A stretch of 46,088 nt of DNA, from NCBI GenBank assembly GCA_002702685.1, contig PABD01000209.1, positions 1-46,088 of the forward strand, given 5' to 3'. The position numbers and the translations under genes were made by a program. Below the pieces are notes generated by a model. The model was given only the letters and a program-made list of their open reading frames with translations. It was not told the DNA's origin and searched no databases. Shown piece after piece: positions 1 to 8,414 of the stretch; the stretch's first letter is position 1, and each line of letters starts with the position of its first letter. This DNA comes from Planctomyces sp. Lineage in GTDB: Bacteria; Planctomycetota; Planctomycetia; Planctomycetales; Planctomycetaceae.

Positions 1-783
1 GAGGCCCCAAGTCGCCATGTCGAGATCATGAATCCCGTCGTCGCCGATTTCGCCATTCCCATAGTCGCGGAACAGTCGCCAGGTCAGATGATAACGATGT
101 TCGTTAAAGGGGCGTTCGGGAGCCGGGCCGAGCCACATATCATAATCGATTCCCGCGGGGGGCTCGCTGTCTGGAACCGGTTTCAGCACCGTCCGGAGCT
201 CCGCCGTCCAGGCGCGCGCAACTTTGATATCACCGATGATTCCCTCCCGCAACAGCTTTTCGGCTTCGGCGGTGACCGGGCTGCTGCGCATCTGGCTTCC
301 CTGTTGGACGATTCGCTGATATTTCTCAGCGGCCGCTTTGATCAGATGCCCTTCGTCGTAGACATGCGAAATTGGTTTTTCGAGATAGACATCCTTCCCT
401 TCCGCCATCGCTTCGACCGCCATCGGGCAATGCCAGTGATGGGGAGTGGCGATGATGACAGCGTCGACGTTCTTATCTTTCAGGACATCGCGATAGTCCG
501 TCGTCCTCTGCGGCGCAGTCGCTTGAAAGTCAGCGAGCAGGTTCGCTTTTTCTTCGATATGCGCCGGGTCGACATCGCATAGCCACGCGACATGGACATT
601 CTGCTGATCACGCACAAGCCGATTGGTGTGTCCGGCCATGATGCTGCCGCAACCGATCAGGGCGATGTTCAGCTTTTCCTCTTTTTCGGCGCCGAAGAGT
701 TGCACCGGACCGAGCGTTGCGGCGAGGGTCAACATGCTGGTAGAAGTTTTGAGGAACGTACGACGATTGGGTTGGGAGGTCAT
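1..783 (-). CDS. Gfo/Idh/MocA family oxidoreductase, Tat-exported (3' end outside window)
   Basis: A minus-strand frame stays open from an ATG at 783 to the window edge (261 codons), so the C-terminus is missing. It starts with a Tat-type leader (NRRTFLKTS followed by a hydrophobic stretch ending LFGA). A Rossmann segment follows (NIALIGCGSIMAGH), then the dinucleotide-fold hallmarks ATPHHWHC and YLEKPISH. EKP is the family motif whose lysine contacts cofactor and substrate. The family catalyses NAD(P)-dependent oxidoreduction, usually of sugars or inositols. Planctomycetes carry many exported paralogs, commonly linked to sugar breakdown. The substrate cannot be read from the sequence. The gene follows a terminator (932-971), so it is probably transcribed from its own promoter. 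Confidence 0.9.
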   Translation of the reverse strand, partial: MTSQPNRRTFLKTSTSMLTLAATLGPVQLFGAEKEEKLNIALIGCGSIMAGHTNRLVRDQQNVHVAWLCDVDPAHIEEKANLLADFQATAPQRTTDYRDVLKDKNVDAVIIATPHHWHCPMAVEAMAEGKDVYLEKPISHVYDEGHLIKAAAEKYQRIVQQGSQMRSSPVTAEAEKLLREGIIGDIKVARAWTAELRTVLKPVPDSEPPAGIDYDMWLGPAPERPFNEHRYHLTWRLFRDYGNGEIGDDGIHDLDMATWGL

Positions 784-931
784 GGCAGTTTATCCGGTAC
801 GACAGGCGAAGATGAATTCGGGATACAGGTCCATTGAGTGAACTCCATCTTCTCATAACAAAAGGGGGCTTTTCAACGAAGAAGAGAATTCTTCGCGCAG
901 CAGAAACCGAATGTTCGCAGCGGACCGCGCA

Positions 932-971
932 TAAAAAATCCGACTGCAACTTGTAGGCGGGTTGCAGTCGG
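932..971 (-). terminator. Intrinsic terminator of the RmlD-like gene
   Basis: A perfect 11-bp stem (CCGACTGCAAC at 940-950 with GTTGCAGTCGG at 961-971) closes a 10-nt loop. Read on the minus strand it is followed by a run of six T (complement of 933-938). It lies 75 nt beyond the stop of the 1046-1987 gene. Confidence 0.85.
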
Positions 972-1045
972 AGGGGTTCTCTGGAATCGTCAGTTCCAGA
1001 AATCTTGCCTGGTATTTCGGGTGTCTGGTTTTGCCTGTATCGACA

Positions 1046-1987
1046 TCAGGCGGCTTTGGTTTGAGAAAAAACGGTACCTGAGGTGAAACCGGGGTACAAA
1101 ACGGACATTTTCTCCTGCTGAATTGCCAGCTGGCGTATGCCATCGGACACAAGCGGAAAACCGATGCCAAGGAGTTTGCGGAGTTTGTTGCACTGCAGCG
1201 AACTTTCTCCGGCACCGAATCCGCTGGGCCGTGCCGACATTCTGCCGATGGACTCGAGTTCCGGCTCGCAGAGACCGAATTCGCGCGCGACGCGAACGGC
1301 GAACTGCTGCGGACTGCACCGTTCCGCACTCGCGACATGGAAGAGCCCTGTCAGGCCGCGACCTTCGATGCGGACGAGGATGTCTGCCAGCTGTTCTGCG
1401 AGGATCGGGCTGGCGAACGGGACAGCGGGGAAGTTTTCGCCCGCTTCCAGTTTTTCAATCACGCGATCGATGCTTTGCGTTGGCAACCCTTCCGGTGTCC
1501 AACCGAAAACATGCGACCGGACCACAACGGCCTGCGGACAGGCATCCGTAATCGCGGCTTCCATCTTCAGAATGTTCTGCGCTTCGTTTGAAGTGCAGAA
1601 GCAAAGGCTGGATTCCGTATGGAACATCCAGGGCGCGGTGAAGATCGCGTCGGATGAGATGGCGGTGAACCGGCAATTGAATGCGGCGGCAGCGCTCGCC
1701 CAGCGACGGGCATCGGTAACGAGCGAGGACTGACGAAGTTTTTTCGTGTCGACTTCCCAACTCGAACAGGCGGTCGGGCCACAGTACAGAATCCAGTCGG
1801 CTCCGCTCTTCTGGACGCAATTCGTCACAGCGGTTTCCGAGGTGGTCGGGCAGAGGTTCGTTTTTTCCCCGTTAAACTGAATCGGGGTGATGAACGAAAG
1901 TCCGATGATGTGGTATCGGTCAGAAAGGGTGTTGGCAATGTTCCAGCCAGCGACGGAATCGATACCGGCGATAAGGAGAGTTTCCAC
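1046..1987 (-). CDS. RmlD-like NAD(P)-binding sugar nucleotide reductase homolog
   Basis: A 313-aa short-chain (extended SDR) protein of the RmlD substrate-binding family. The GTG start at 1987 is chosen because GGGAGG lies about 6 nt upstream. The frame extends to 2056 but without such a signal. The N-terminus is a Rossmann strand-turn-helix (LLIAGIDSVAGWNIA). An SSDAIF stretch matches the T/S-S/T-D-x-V-F element of RmlD, and the C-terminal part (GLFHVASAERCSPQQFA) resembles the RmlD substrate domain. RmlD reduces dTDP-4-keto-rhamnose. Here the segment where the catalytic Tyr-x-x-x-Lys should fall reads SNEAQNILKMEA, with no tyrosine, so activity as a standard reductase is doubtful. The gene has its own terminator and no sugar-nucleotide genes nearby. 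Family assignment is fairly sure; function is open. Confidence 0.8.
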   Translation of the reverse strand: METLLIAGIDSVAGWNIANTLSDRYHIIGLSFITPIQFNGEKTNLCPTTSETAVTNCVQKSGADWILYCGPTACSSWEVDTKKLRQSSLVTDARRWASAAAAFNCRFTAISSDAIFTAPWMFHTESSLCFCTSNEAQNILKMEAAITDACPQAVVVRSHVFGWTPEGLPTQSIDRVIEKLEAGENFPAVPFASPILAEQLADILVRIEGRGLTGLFHVASAERCSPQQFAVRVAREFGLCEPELESIGRMSARPSGFGAGESSLQCNKLRKLLGIGFPLVSDGIRQLAIQQEKMSVLYPGFTSGTVFSQTKAA

Positions 1988-2292
1988 GCGATGCCTCCCT
2001 GCGTATGCGTGAGATGGGTATTTCAGCGATGATGTTCCGTGCCACAATTCGGTCATCGAGCTTTTCGACAGGGACAGGTAATCGCTGAGTGGTCGTCAGG
2101 ACGATCTGGCGATCTTAGAAATGAATTATTGAGACGGGTCACCCTGGCAGGTGTGGATGCGCTTCCTTCTGCCTGGGCCAGATCGAAACGTCTCAATTTA
2201 ACCCGCTTTTCGAAATCGCTCCAAGACCAATATCGCCCTTTTTTCCCAAGCGGCAAAGATTGCGGGAGATCCCCCCGCCGCACCTCGGATTG
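1988..2292. other. Gene-free stretch upstream of the RmlD-like gene
   Basis: These 305 bases lie between the stop of the KDPG aldolase gene and the start of the RmlD-like gene. They hold the GGGAGG ribosome site for the latter. A 76-codon minus frame (2053-2283) overlaps this stretch but has no recognisable content. I see no clear terminator or repeat. Confidence 0.5.
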
Positions 2293-2943
2293 CTATTTAC
2301 TCTCGCGATACGCCTTCATTTTGGCCACGTACTGGCTGGCGAGGTCGGTGATTCGGGCCATGTCCCCTTTGGCGACCGCGTCTTTTTCGACGAGCGAACT
2401 GCCGAGGCCGACAGCGCACGCACCTGCATCCAGAAATGTTTCCAGCGTGTCGAGATTCACGCCGCCGGTCGGCATCAGACGAACCTGTGGCAGCGGGGCT
2501 TTGACAGCTTTGAGGTAACTGGCGCCGCCGATATCGGCCGGGAAGACTTTGACGACATCAGCACCCGCTTCCCAGGCGGTCAGAATTTCCGTCGGCGTGA
2601 AGGCCCCCGGCATGATCAGCTTGCTGTACCGTTTGCACAGTTTGATCACTTCCAGGTTTACGACCGGTGAAACGACAAATTCGGCTCCAGCCAGAATGGC
2701 CGCGCGGGCTGTTTCCGGATCGAGTACCGAACCCGCGCCGAGCAGAATCTTCTTACCCATCCGCTTGGAAACTTCGTTGATGATCTCCAGTGCGTTCGGC
2801 ACGGTGAACGTCACTTCGAGGATGTCGATCCCTCCTTCATAGAGCGCTTCGGCGACTTTCACCAGTTGGTCGCCCGAGGGAGCGCGGAGAATAGCGACGA
2901 GACCGGAATCGAGAACGTGCTGAAGATCGGCGTGCGAGTTCAT
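2293..2943 (-). CDS. eda: Bifunctional KHG/KDPG aldolase
   Basis: A 216-aa class I aldolase of the KHG/KDPG family, full length for the family. It cleaves 2-keto-3-deoxy-6-phosphogluconate to pyruvate and glyceraldehyde 3-phosphate (Entner-Doudoroff and uronate catabolism) and often also 4-hydroxy-2-oxoglutarate. Visible residues: VAILR at 16-20, catalytic Glu43 in LEVTF, the Schiff-base Lys132 in VVKVFPA, and the phosphate-binding glycine turn MPTGGVN near 157-163. No edd or kdgK gene is in the window, so the upstream pathway is unknown. The 89-nt gap from the same-strand 3033-3515 gene suggests possible cotranscription. No strong Shine-Dalgarno is visible before the ATG. Confidence 0.93.
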   Translation of the reverse strand: MNSHADLQHVLDSGLVAILRAPSGDQLVKVAEALYEGGIDILEVTFTVPNALEIINEVSKRMGKKILLGAGSVLDPETARAAILAGAEFVVSPVVNLEVIKLCKRYSKLIMPGAFTPTEILTAWEAGADVVKVFPADIGGASYLKAVKAPLPQVRLMPTGGVNLDTLETFLDAGACAVGLGSSLVEKDAVAKGDMARITDLASQYVAKMKAYRESK

Positions 2944-3032
2944 GAACAGGAGTTTCTAACGGGTAAGCGAGTGTGGAAGGAGGGGGACGAAATCAAAAGG
3001 AGTGACTTAAGGGCGGCGCTCAAACGGAAAGA

Positions 3033-3515
3033 TCAGTTGGCGGCCGCGTATTTTTCGGCGTATTCGAGAACCCAGAGATCGATCAGTTCCGAGAACGACT
3101 GAATATCGAGGTCCTGCAGCTGTTGAAAGTGCCGACGGCTGATGACTTCCTTGTTACGCACGGTCCCCTTGATATTGAGCTCAATGACGTGAACCGCGTT
3201 GTAGGCGTTGATCAGAAGTTGCAGCTGACTGTATTGCTGATTCCGGCGGCCGCCGCTCAGGTCGAGGTCGTCGCGGCGGATTTTCGCGCCCCAGCCATCG
3301 GCGTCCAGAACGGAACTGTACTGGAAACCGGGGAAGTGATCGACGAGTTTCCGCAGGCAGGCTTCGATATGATCGGTCAGTTCGATGCGCGCCTGGGTGT
3401 GCAGATTGCGGAGCTCTTCTTCGTTGAGCTTCTGCATTTCCGCTTCACGTACGCGCGAAGTCTTCGCAAACTGGCCGCGGCTGATGGCGCGTTTCAAACG
3501 ATGATCAAAATCCAT
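3033..3515 (-). CDS. Hypothetical protein, mostly helical
   Basis: A 160-aa protein with no signal peptide or membrane segment and no family I can name. The N-terminal half is charged and helical (KLNEEELRNLHTQARIELTDHIEACLRKL), and a WGAKIRRDDLDL stretch follows at about 74-86. The composition, absence of rare stops and regular position upstream of eda suggest a real gene rather than a shadow. It is probably cytoplasmic. The similarly long plus-strand frame at 3123-3626 is its antisense shadow. Confidence 0.7.
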   Translation of the reverse strand: MDFDHRLKRAISRGQFAKTSRVREAEMQKLNEEELRNLHTQARIELTDHIEACLRKLVDHFPGFQYSSVLDADGWGAKIRRDDLDLSGGRRNQQYSQLQLLINAYNAVHVIELNIKGTVRNKEVISRRHFQQLQDLDIQSFSELIDLWVLEYAEKYAAAN

Positions 3516-4141
3516 GCGGGGAAAACCTGTCCGGATGTAAGTGTAAGAAAATTCTGTCGATTCATTTTAGGACGGCGCGAGAGCTTGTTCAATCCACCCC
3601 GCCGGCGTCTGCCGGAGCGTCGCTAACCCTTTTGCCCACCGAAAGCTTCGCCCCTCACGTAATGTCAGATATGCAAGGATATCGCCAGCCTCAAATGTAA
3701 TACTTACATCGAGAACGTCGAAAATGGCCGGATTCACCTTGGAAAAGCGGCAGGATAGGCTAAAACGACGAAATTCCGCGCTGTGGCACGCTTAATGCGA
3801 AATCACTTCGCCGGAACGGTAAGTCCTCTCATCGGGGTCGCTTGATAACGGCATTCTTCCGGTGGAACAATTCCACCGAGTTGAATGGTCTGAAAAATTC
3901 AGGGGCCTGCGGAGCGAGTGACTGCCAACCGCATCAATGCACATCGTTCGCCGCCTCTGGCGGTAGCGCGTCGGGTTCGCCAGTCGACTTCATGTTGGCG
4001 ACAGGCGAGCTTGCTGGATGGGGGAGAAACGCGAATAATAACTTTCTGGTGAAAATGCTTCGCATCCGAAGCCTTCACGACTCAGGTTTGTAACCTGTCA
4101 ACGTGAGGACTGAACGAACGCCGGGCTGAAAGAAATCAGAA
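3516..4141. other. 626-base gene-free region with a sigma54-like motif and hairpins
   Basis: No convincing gene is seen. An 83-codon plus frame (3842-4093) is Ser/Gly/Asn-rich without family features and overlaps several inverted repeats. Structures seen: CGGTGGAA/TTCCACCG with a 3-nt loop (3860-3878), CTGAA/TTCAG (3890-3902), CCGCC/GGCGG around TCT (3951-3963), and TCGCCA with a downstream TGGCGA (about 3977-4001). A motif matching the sigma54 -24/-12 spacing lies at 3784-3798. The region may be a long leader of the 4142 gene or hold a small RNA. Confidence 0.5.
3784..3798 (+). promoter_or_regulatory. Candidate sigma54 (-24/-12) promoter
   Basis: TGGCACGCTTAATGC matches the consensus TGGCACG-N4-TTGC at every position except the first T of the -12 element, with the exact GG-to-GC spacing. 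It points toward the 4142 gene, about 340 nt away. No sigma54 activator gene is in the window, so this rests on the motif alone. Confidence 0.4.
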
Positions 4142-4489
4142 ATGTTATTTGCTGCTCGAAACCCATTGATCCAACACTTTCAGGAGTCCTGGTATATCTA
4201 CCTTGGTCTCACTGTCGTGGTGGGGTTCCTGATCTGGGTGATTATTCAGGTCAGAACACGATTGCGCGATGATACGGGTCATATGGCAGACCACTGGCAA
4301 TTACTCCAACAAATGCAGGATTTGCACCGACAGGGTGACCTGACAGAAGAAGAATACCGATCCATCAAAGGCCGACTGATTTCGCTGGGCGAGGAGCCAC
4401 AGGAACAGTCGCCGGAAACAAGCAAACAAACAATCAAAGAAGATTGCCCAGACGAACCTTCTCCCGATGAGCAGGAGGCTCGTGACTGA
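4142..4489 (+). CDS. Small membrane protein with SHOCT-like motif
   Basis: A 115-aa protein with one transmembrane helix at about 18-36 (SWYIYLGLTVVVGFLIWVII), then a cytoplasmic segment. Residues 53-80 (LLQQMQDLHRQGDLTEEEY and following) fit the SHOCT pattern: short amphipathic helices with a G-x-(L/I)-(T/S)-(E/D)-E-E-(Y/F) core. The C-terminal 35 residues are acidic and disordered. SHOCT tails are usually thought to mediate oligomerisation. The role is unknown. It lies 164 nt before clpX on the same strand. Confidence 0.7.
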   Translation: MLFAARNPLIQHFQESWYIYLGLTVVVGFLIWVIIQVRTRLRDDTGHMADHWQLLQQMQDLHRQGDLTEEEYRSIKGRLISLGEEPQEQSPETSKQTIKEDCPDEPSPDEQEARD

Positions 4490-4653
4490 AGATTCCAGTT
4501 CCGCGGATTCCAGTATCAGGAACCCGGGAACGATGATCTTCAGTTTCCCGAATCTAAGGGAAGTTCGTCTGTTCGTGGATATGCAGGGAGGCAATCAGGG
4601 ATCAGTACGGACAGTATATTCCTGTGACGATCGGCAACGTTGAAGGGTAACTT

Positions 4654-5931
4654 ATGCCTCCTGGAAAAGATATCACGACTGGTAAACGAGGTTCCACTGG
4701 TAAGAAAAACGCGAACTGCTCTTTCTGTCGTAAGAGCTATCGCGACGTGGGACCCCTCGTTGAAGGTCCGGATGATGTATACATCTGCGGCGAATGTATT
4801 GACCTCTGTCACTCGATCCTCGACCAGGAACGAAAGCGACGGGGTAGCTCGGCTCAGCTCTTCACGAAAGTCCCGACTCCCCGGGAAATCGTTGCCCATC
4901 TCGATCAATTCGTGATCGGTCAGACGAACACCAAGAAGACACTCGCTGTCGCCGTTCACAACCACTACAAGCGGTTGATGCTTTCGGTGGACGAGTCGGA
5001 TGTCGAGATCGAAAAATCGAACGTCATGTTTATCGGTCCGACCGGTTCCGGTAAGACCCTGATGGCCCGTACGCTCGCTCGCTTCCTGCAGGTTCCGTTC
5101 GCGATTGGTGATGCCACCACGCTGACCGAAGCCGGGTACGTGGGCGAAGACGTCGAGAACCTTCTGCTCAAGCTGCTGCATAACGCTGACTTCGATGTCG
5201 ATTCAGCGCAGCGTGGCATCCTGTTCATCGACGAGATCGACAAGATCGGCAAGACGAGCCAGAACGTTTCGATCACTCGCGACGTTTCGGGTGAAGGCGT
5301 GCAGCAGTCGCTGCTCAAGATGCTCGAGGGAACAGTCGCCAACGTGCCTCCGCAGGGGGGACGGAAACATCCCGAGCAGCAGTATATTCAGGTCGATACG
5401 ACCAACATCCTGTTCATCTGCGGTGGTACCTTCGTCGGTATCGAGGACATCGTCGCTCATCGCCTCGGCAAGAAGTCGATCGGTTTCGGAAACAGCTCGG
5501 CCGAGAAACAGGAGAAGATGAAAGAGGAACTCCTGTCTCAGGTAACCGTCGAGGACGTCATGGAGTACGGTTTGATTCCGGAACTCATCGGTCGTCTGCC
5601 GCTCATCAGCACGTTGTCGAAACTGTCCGAGGACGACCTGATGCGGGTGCTGACCGAACCGCGGAACTCCCTGGTTCGCCAGTACCAGAAGTTCTTCGAG
5701 ATGGAAGGCTCGGAACTGCAGTTCTCCAACGACGCCCTGCGGGAAATCGCTCGTGTCGCCCGGCAGAAAGATACCGGTGCCCGCGGTCTGCGTGCCGTCG
5801 TCGAGCAGGCCATGTTTGATCTGATGTATGAACTTCCCGATCAGGAAGCCGGACGCACCTATGTGATCACGCCGGAAATTGTCCGTGGCGAACAGAAACT
5901 GTTCCCCCGGGACGACTCCGCCGCCGCCTGA
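4654..5931 (+). CDS. clpX: ATP-dependent Clp protease ATPase subunit ClpX
   Basis: A 425-aa hexameric AAA+ unfoldase that feeds substrates to the ClpP peptidase. All family landmarks are present: the N-terminal C4 zinc-binding domain (Cys22, Cys25, Cys45, Cys48), Walker A GPTGSGKT (128-135), pore-1 loop GYVG (161-164), Walker B ILFIDE (189-194), RKH loop (237-239), the IGF loop that docks ClpP (276-278) and sensor-2 GARGLR near the C-terminus. AAGGG about 6 nt before the ATG supports the start. No clpP or tig lies beside it, unlike the common tig-clpP-clpX order, so ClpP must be encoded elsewhere. Transcription ends at a strong terminator 31 nt downstream. Confidence 0.99.
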   Translation: MPPGKDITTGKRGSTGKKNANCSFCRKSYRDVGPLVEGPDDVYICGECIDLCHSILDQERKRRGSSAQLFTKVPTPREIVAHLDQFVIGQTNTKKTLAVAVHNHYKRLMLSVDESDVEIEKSNVMFIGPTGSGKTLMARTLARFLQVPFAIGDATTLTEAGYVGEDVENLLLKLLHNADFDVDSAQRGILFIDEIDKIGKTSQNVSITRDVSGEGVQQSLLKMLEGTVANVPPQGGRKHPEQQYIQVDTTNILFICGGTFVGIEDIVAHRLGKKSIGFGNSSAEKQEKMKEELLSQVTVEDVMEYGLIPELIGRLPLISTLSKLSEDDLMRVLTEPRNSLVRQYQKFFEMEGSELQFSNDALREIARVARQKDTGARGLRAVVEQAMFDLMYELPDQEAGRTYVITPEIVRGEQKLFPRDDSAAA

Positions 5932-5961
5932 TGCGGTAACCGCTCAAAAACCCTTCGAAGG

Positions 5962-5992
5962 CCCGTCGCACCGCGTGCGACGGGTCTTTTTT
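5962..5992 (+). terminator. Intrinsic terminator after clpX
   Basis: CCCGTCGCAC (5962-5971), loop CGC, GTGCGACGGG (5975-5984), then TCTTTTTT. A perfect 10-bp stem and U-tract. Confidence 0.95.
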
Positions 5993-6206
5993 GCATTCGG
6001 CCTCAAAGTAGGGTATTCGGCTTCGGTTTTTGGCCGAAACTGCTCGTATCGGCTGTTTTTCAAGGGGTTTTTGTGTTGAAGTGGATGTTCGTCCCGTTTA
6101 GTATAAACATATAAGGATCGTTTAATCCGTTCCTTATGCCCACCTGCCTCTACCCTCCAGAGCGATTCCCGCCCCCTTTCGCCCGCCTGAAGATTTTGTC
6201 GGTCTT

Positions 6207-6797
6207 ATGAAAGTTATTCTCCAAGTGGAGAGAGGCGAAGCTCCCCGTAAGCAATTCGCCGTCTCCCGCAACACCTTAATTGGTCGTAGCAACAGCTGTG
6301 ATCTGCGCATCGATTCCGATGACGTCAGCCGGAGACATTGTTTCCTGGTCGTGACCGACGAAGGGGTCTGGGTGCGGGATCTCGACAGTGCGAATGGCAC
6401 TCGCGTCGAAGGCTATTCCCTCAGCAAGGGCGAGGATTGCCTGCTCAATCCCGGGGCCCATGTGGCTGTTGGGCCCGTCGAGTTCTCCATTCATTTCGAA
6501 CTGGAACGAGAGCCTGCCGTGGCTCAACTGGGAGCGGGGCATTCCGCGAAATACGCTGGCGGTCATCATTTTGACGCGGACGAAACCGAATGCGCGGAAC
6601 CGGAAACATCGAGTTTCGGCGTTCATGGACATGATGACGACACCGTCAACATCAACGTTTCGAACAAGCTCTCCCAGGAAAAAGCGGGTCGCAAAAATCG
6701 ACGCTTCGATCCCCCGGCTTTTACCGCTGAAGACGACTCCAGCCGCTTACGTTCGCTGCTGTCTCAGCTCGTCGGCTGGAAGAAAAACCGCCCGTAA
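6207..6797 (+). CDS. FHA domain protein
   Basis: A 196-aa cytoplasmic protein with a forkhead-associated domain at about 1-95. It shows the phosphothreonine-binding signature in order: GRS (26-28), SRRH (41-44) and NGT (63-65). FHA domains bind pThr peptides, so this is a likely partner of a Ser/Thr kinase, a class expanded in planctomycetes; no kinase is in the window. The C-terminal 100 residues are His/Asp/Glu-rich and look disordered, ending in a basic GWKKNRP. The gene stands alone downstream of the clpX terminator and is convergent with the 6846-7544 gene. Confidence 0.92.
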   Translation: MKVILQVERGEAPRKQFAVSRNTLIGRSNSCDLRIDSDDVSRRHCFLVVTDEGVWVRDLDSANGTRVEGYSLSKGEDCLLNPGAHVAVGPVEFSIHFELEREPAVAQLGAGHSAKYAGGHHFDADETECAEPETSSFGVHGHDDDTVNINVSNKLSQEKAGRKNRRFDPPAFTAEDDSSRLRSLLSQLVGWKKNRP

Positions 6798-6799
6798 TA

Positions 6800-6829
6800 C
6801 GGCTCGCTCTCTAGATGCAATGCGAGCCG
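6800..6829. terminator. Possible bidirectional hairpin between convergent genes
   Basis: CGGCTCGC (6800-6807) pairs with GCGAGCCG (6822-6829) across a 14-nt loop, exactly between the FHA gene and the converging Cys-rich gene. There is no clear U-tract, so the termination role is inferred from position. Confidence 0.4.
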
Positions 6830-6845
6830 CAGGTCCGGCAGGTAA

Positions 6846-7544
6846 TTACTCGAACTTATACCAGGTTTTCGATTCGCAGCAGCCTGCGGGCTGGATGGTG
6901 TAGGCTCGCAGCCAGGGATCGCAGAACCAGCGATCGAGACACGTGCGCCCCGGATGACGGCGATGGAAGTTTTCGACGCAGATGTTGTGTTCGAGGCTGC
7001 AGTCGTGACAGAGCGAGTACTCACGTTCAGCCGAGCACCAGCCGCTGGCACCGCAATGATCACAACAGCCCATCGCCATGCCGGCCGGTGGATAAAGGGG
7101 CGACTGCGGAACAGGACCATGCACGTAGCTCGGTGGATAGACGACTTCCGGCGGGTAACTCTCCACCGACATCGGCGGTGCGACCATGGGTGGAGGAACC
7201 GGGGGGCCGAGCGGTTGCTTCATCGCTGTTCGCTCTCCTTCACCAGGCACCCCGTTGTTATAAGAGTGACCGGCATGTTTCCGGTACAGCGGAAAGCTGG
7301 GACGATTGCGCCGCGGTGCGGGCGGAATAGGAGTGAGCGGACTGCCGTCGTCGTCGCGCGTATCGTAGTATTCGCCCGAGACCGGTTGCAGGTTGGACGG
7401 CGTAATAACTTCGACCCGTGTTTCACTGCTGGCGAGTTCCGGCCCGTCATAGGCATCCAGACTCGTCGCCGAAGAAGTCAAATTGAATCCCGAAAGGGTG
7501 ACAGCGAGTCCCCACGCCAGCATTTTTTTCGGTGTCATCAGCAC
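6846..7544 (-). CDS. Secreted Pro- and Cys-rich protein, unknown function
   Basis: A 232-aa protein starting at GTG (7544), chosen because AGGA lies 6 nt upstream. A second start (ATG) is two codons in. The signal peptide is about residues 1-27, with a hydrophobic core around LAWGLAVTLSGF. The middle (about 75-150) is Pro/Tyr-rich (PPVPPPMVAPPM), and the last 75 residues carry about a dozen cysteines (CCDHCGASGWC, CHDCSLEHNIC, CLDRWFCDPW, CCES). The pattern suggests a disulfide- or metal-stabilised extracellular domain behind a flexible linker. I do not recognise the family. Confidence 0.75.
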   Translation of the reverse strand: MLMTPKKMLAWGLAVTLSGFNLTSSATSLDAYDGPELASSETRVEVITPSNLQPVSGEYYDTRDDDGSPLTPIPPAPRRNRPSFPLYRKHAGHSYNNGVPGEGERTAMKQPLGPPVPPPMVAPPMSVESYPPEVVYPPSYVHGPVPQSPLYPPAGMAMGCCDHCGASGWCSAEREYSLCHDCSLEHNICVENFHRRHPGRTCLDRWFCDPWLRAYTIQPAGCCESKTWYKFE

Positions 7545-7565
7545 GTCACATCCTGTTAGTGAATG

Positions 7566-7584
7566 CCGCTGTTCTGTACAGCGG
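7566..7584 (-). other. Hairpin in the leader of the Cys-rich gene
   Basis: CCGCTGT and ACAGCGG form a perfect 7-bp stem with a 5-nt loop about 22 nt upstream of the GTG start. On the minus strand a short T-run precedes it rather than follows it, so it is not a terminator. It could be an mRNA leader structure. Confidence 0.35.
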
Positions 7585-7836
7585 AAGCAGAAAAAAGGGC
7601 CTGAGAGAAGCCGGGCAACTCAGCTGCGCGGTCGCCATCCTGATCCCTGAAAAACTTCGTCATTTTCGGACTCCAGATGACGGACGAAGACTGGAGCGGT
7701 CGCGCGGATTCGTTTTCCTTCGGAACCCGACCGTACTCTTAAGTTCGGCAGTCGGTCGGGGGGAAGTTGACGGAATGAAAACCGGAAGAATCAGAAGATT
7801 CAAATTAATCCGCAGGCTTCTCTCAGATTGCCCCGT

Positions 7837-8142
7837 TTAACTGATATCATCCGGAAGTTCCGGCTCCGGCTTCAGGATGTATTCGTGCTGATAAGGTCCG
7901 CTGGCGTCGCAATCTCGCTCCAATTGCTCGGGCTTCCAGCCTTTCTCCGGCCGGGACATCAGCAGGAATTCAATGGCCTGAGGCTCAAAAGCACCCTGAA
8001 ACCGCTTGTGGGGCGCGTGTTCAAACCAGCAACTCCAGCTTTCGGTGGTGGGGTTGAACATGGAGATGATTCGTGAATGGATCGAGTTTTCGTGTTTCTG
8101 GTCTTCTTTGGTAGTCACCTGATTTCCGTTAGAAAGGGTCAT
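7837..8142 (-). CDS. Small hypothetical protein
   Basis: A 101-aa protein without signal peptide or membrane segment. It is rich in aromatic and acidic residues (WSCWFEHAPHKRF, PEKGWKPEQLERDCDASGPYQHEY). The composition looks protein-like and the frame is free of overlapping competitors, but I recognise no family and see no clear Shine-Dalgarno before the ATG at 8142; Met28 is an alternative start. It is 292 nt upstream of the Cys-rich gene on the same strand. Confidence 0.5.
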   Translation of the reverse strand: MTLSNGNQVTTKEDQKHENSIHSRIISMFNPTTESWSCWFEHAPHKRFQGAFEPQAIEFLLMSRPEKGWKPEQLERDCDASGPYQHEYILKPEPELPDDIS

Positions 8143-8320
8143 CGGGAGAGAGTTCGTGGGCGTGTGTGATGAGCACGCTCTGGACGCATAAAAGTACGCC
8201 CACCTGACCCGAAGTCAAAACCGCTCCCGCCTGCGCATCCGGCTTTGCCTTACTGATCGTGTTTTCATTTCAGCACGAACCGTCAAAATCCAGTTCGGAA
8301 GTGTTGCGAAAGTCAGGAAA

Positions 8321-8349
8321 TGCAGGTATCCTGCATATGTCGACATATG
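8321..8349. promoter_or_regulatory. Overlapping palindromes, candidate operator of the GntR gene
   Basis: TGCAGG-TAT-CCTGCA (8321-8335) is a perfect 6-bp inverted repeat. It overlaps by two bases CATATGTCGACATATG (8334-8349), a perfect 16-bp palindrome. Both lie 66-94 nt upstream of the GntR start, where autoregulatory sites of this family are commonly found. Dimeric GntR proteins bind short palindromes; which of the two is the site is unknown. Confidence 0.5.
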
Positions 8350-8414
8350 GCGACGACTGTCGGCTTGTTGTGGTTTATCTACACGAAAAATTACTCGTTC
8401 GTCCGAATTGCGCC

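Noticed and set aside
3842-4093. An 83-codon plus-strand frame
   Set aside because: Low-complexity Ser/Gly/Asn content, no ribosome site, and it runs through inverted repeats more consistent with RNA.
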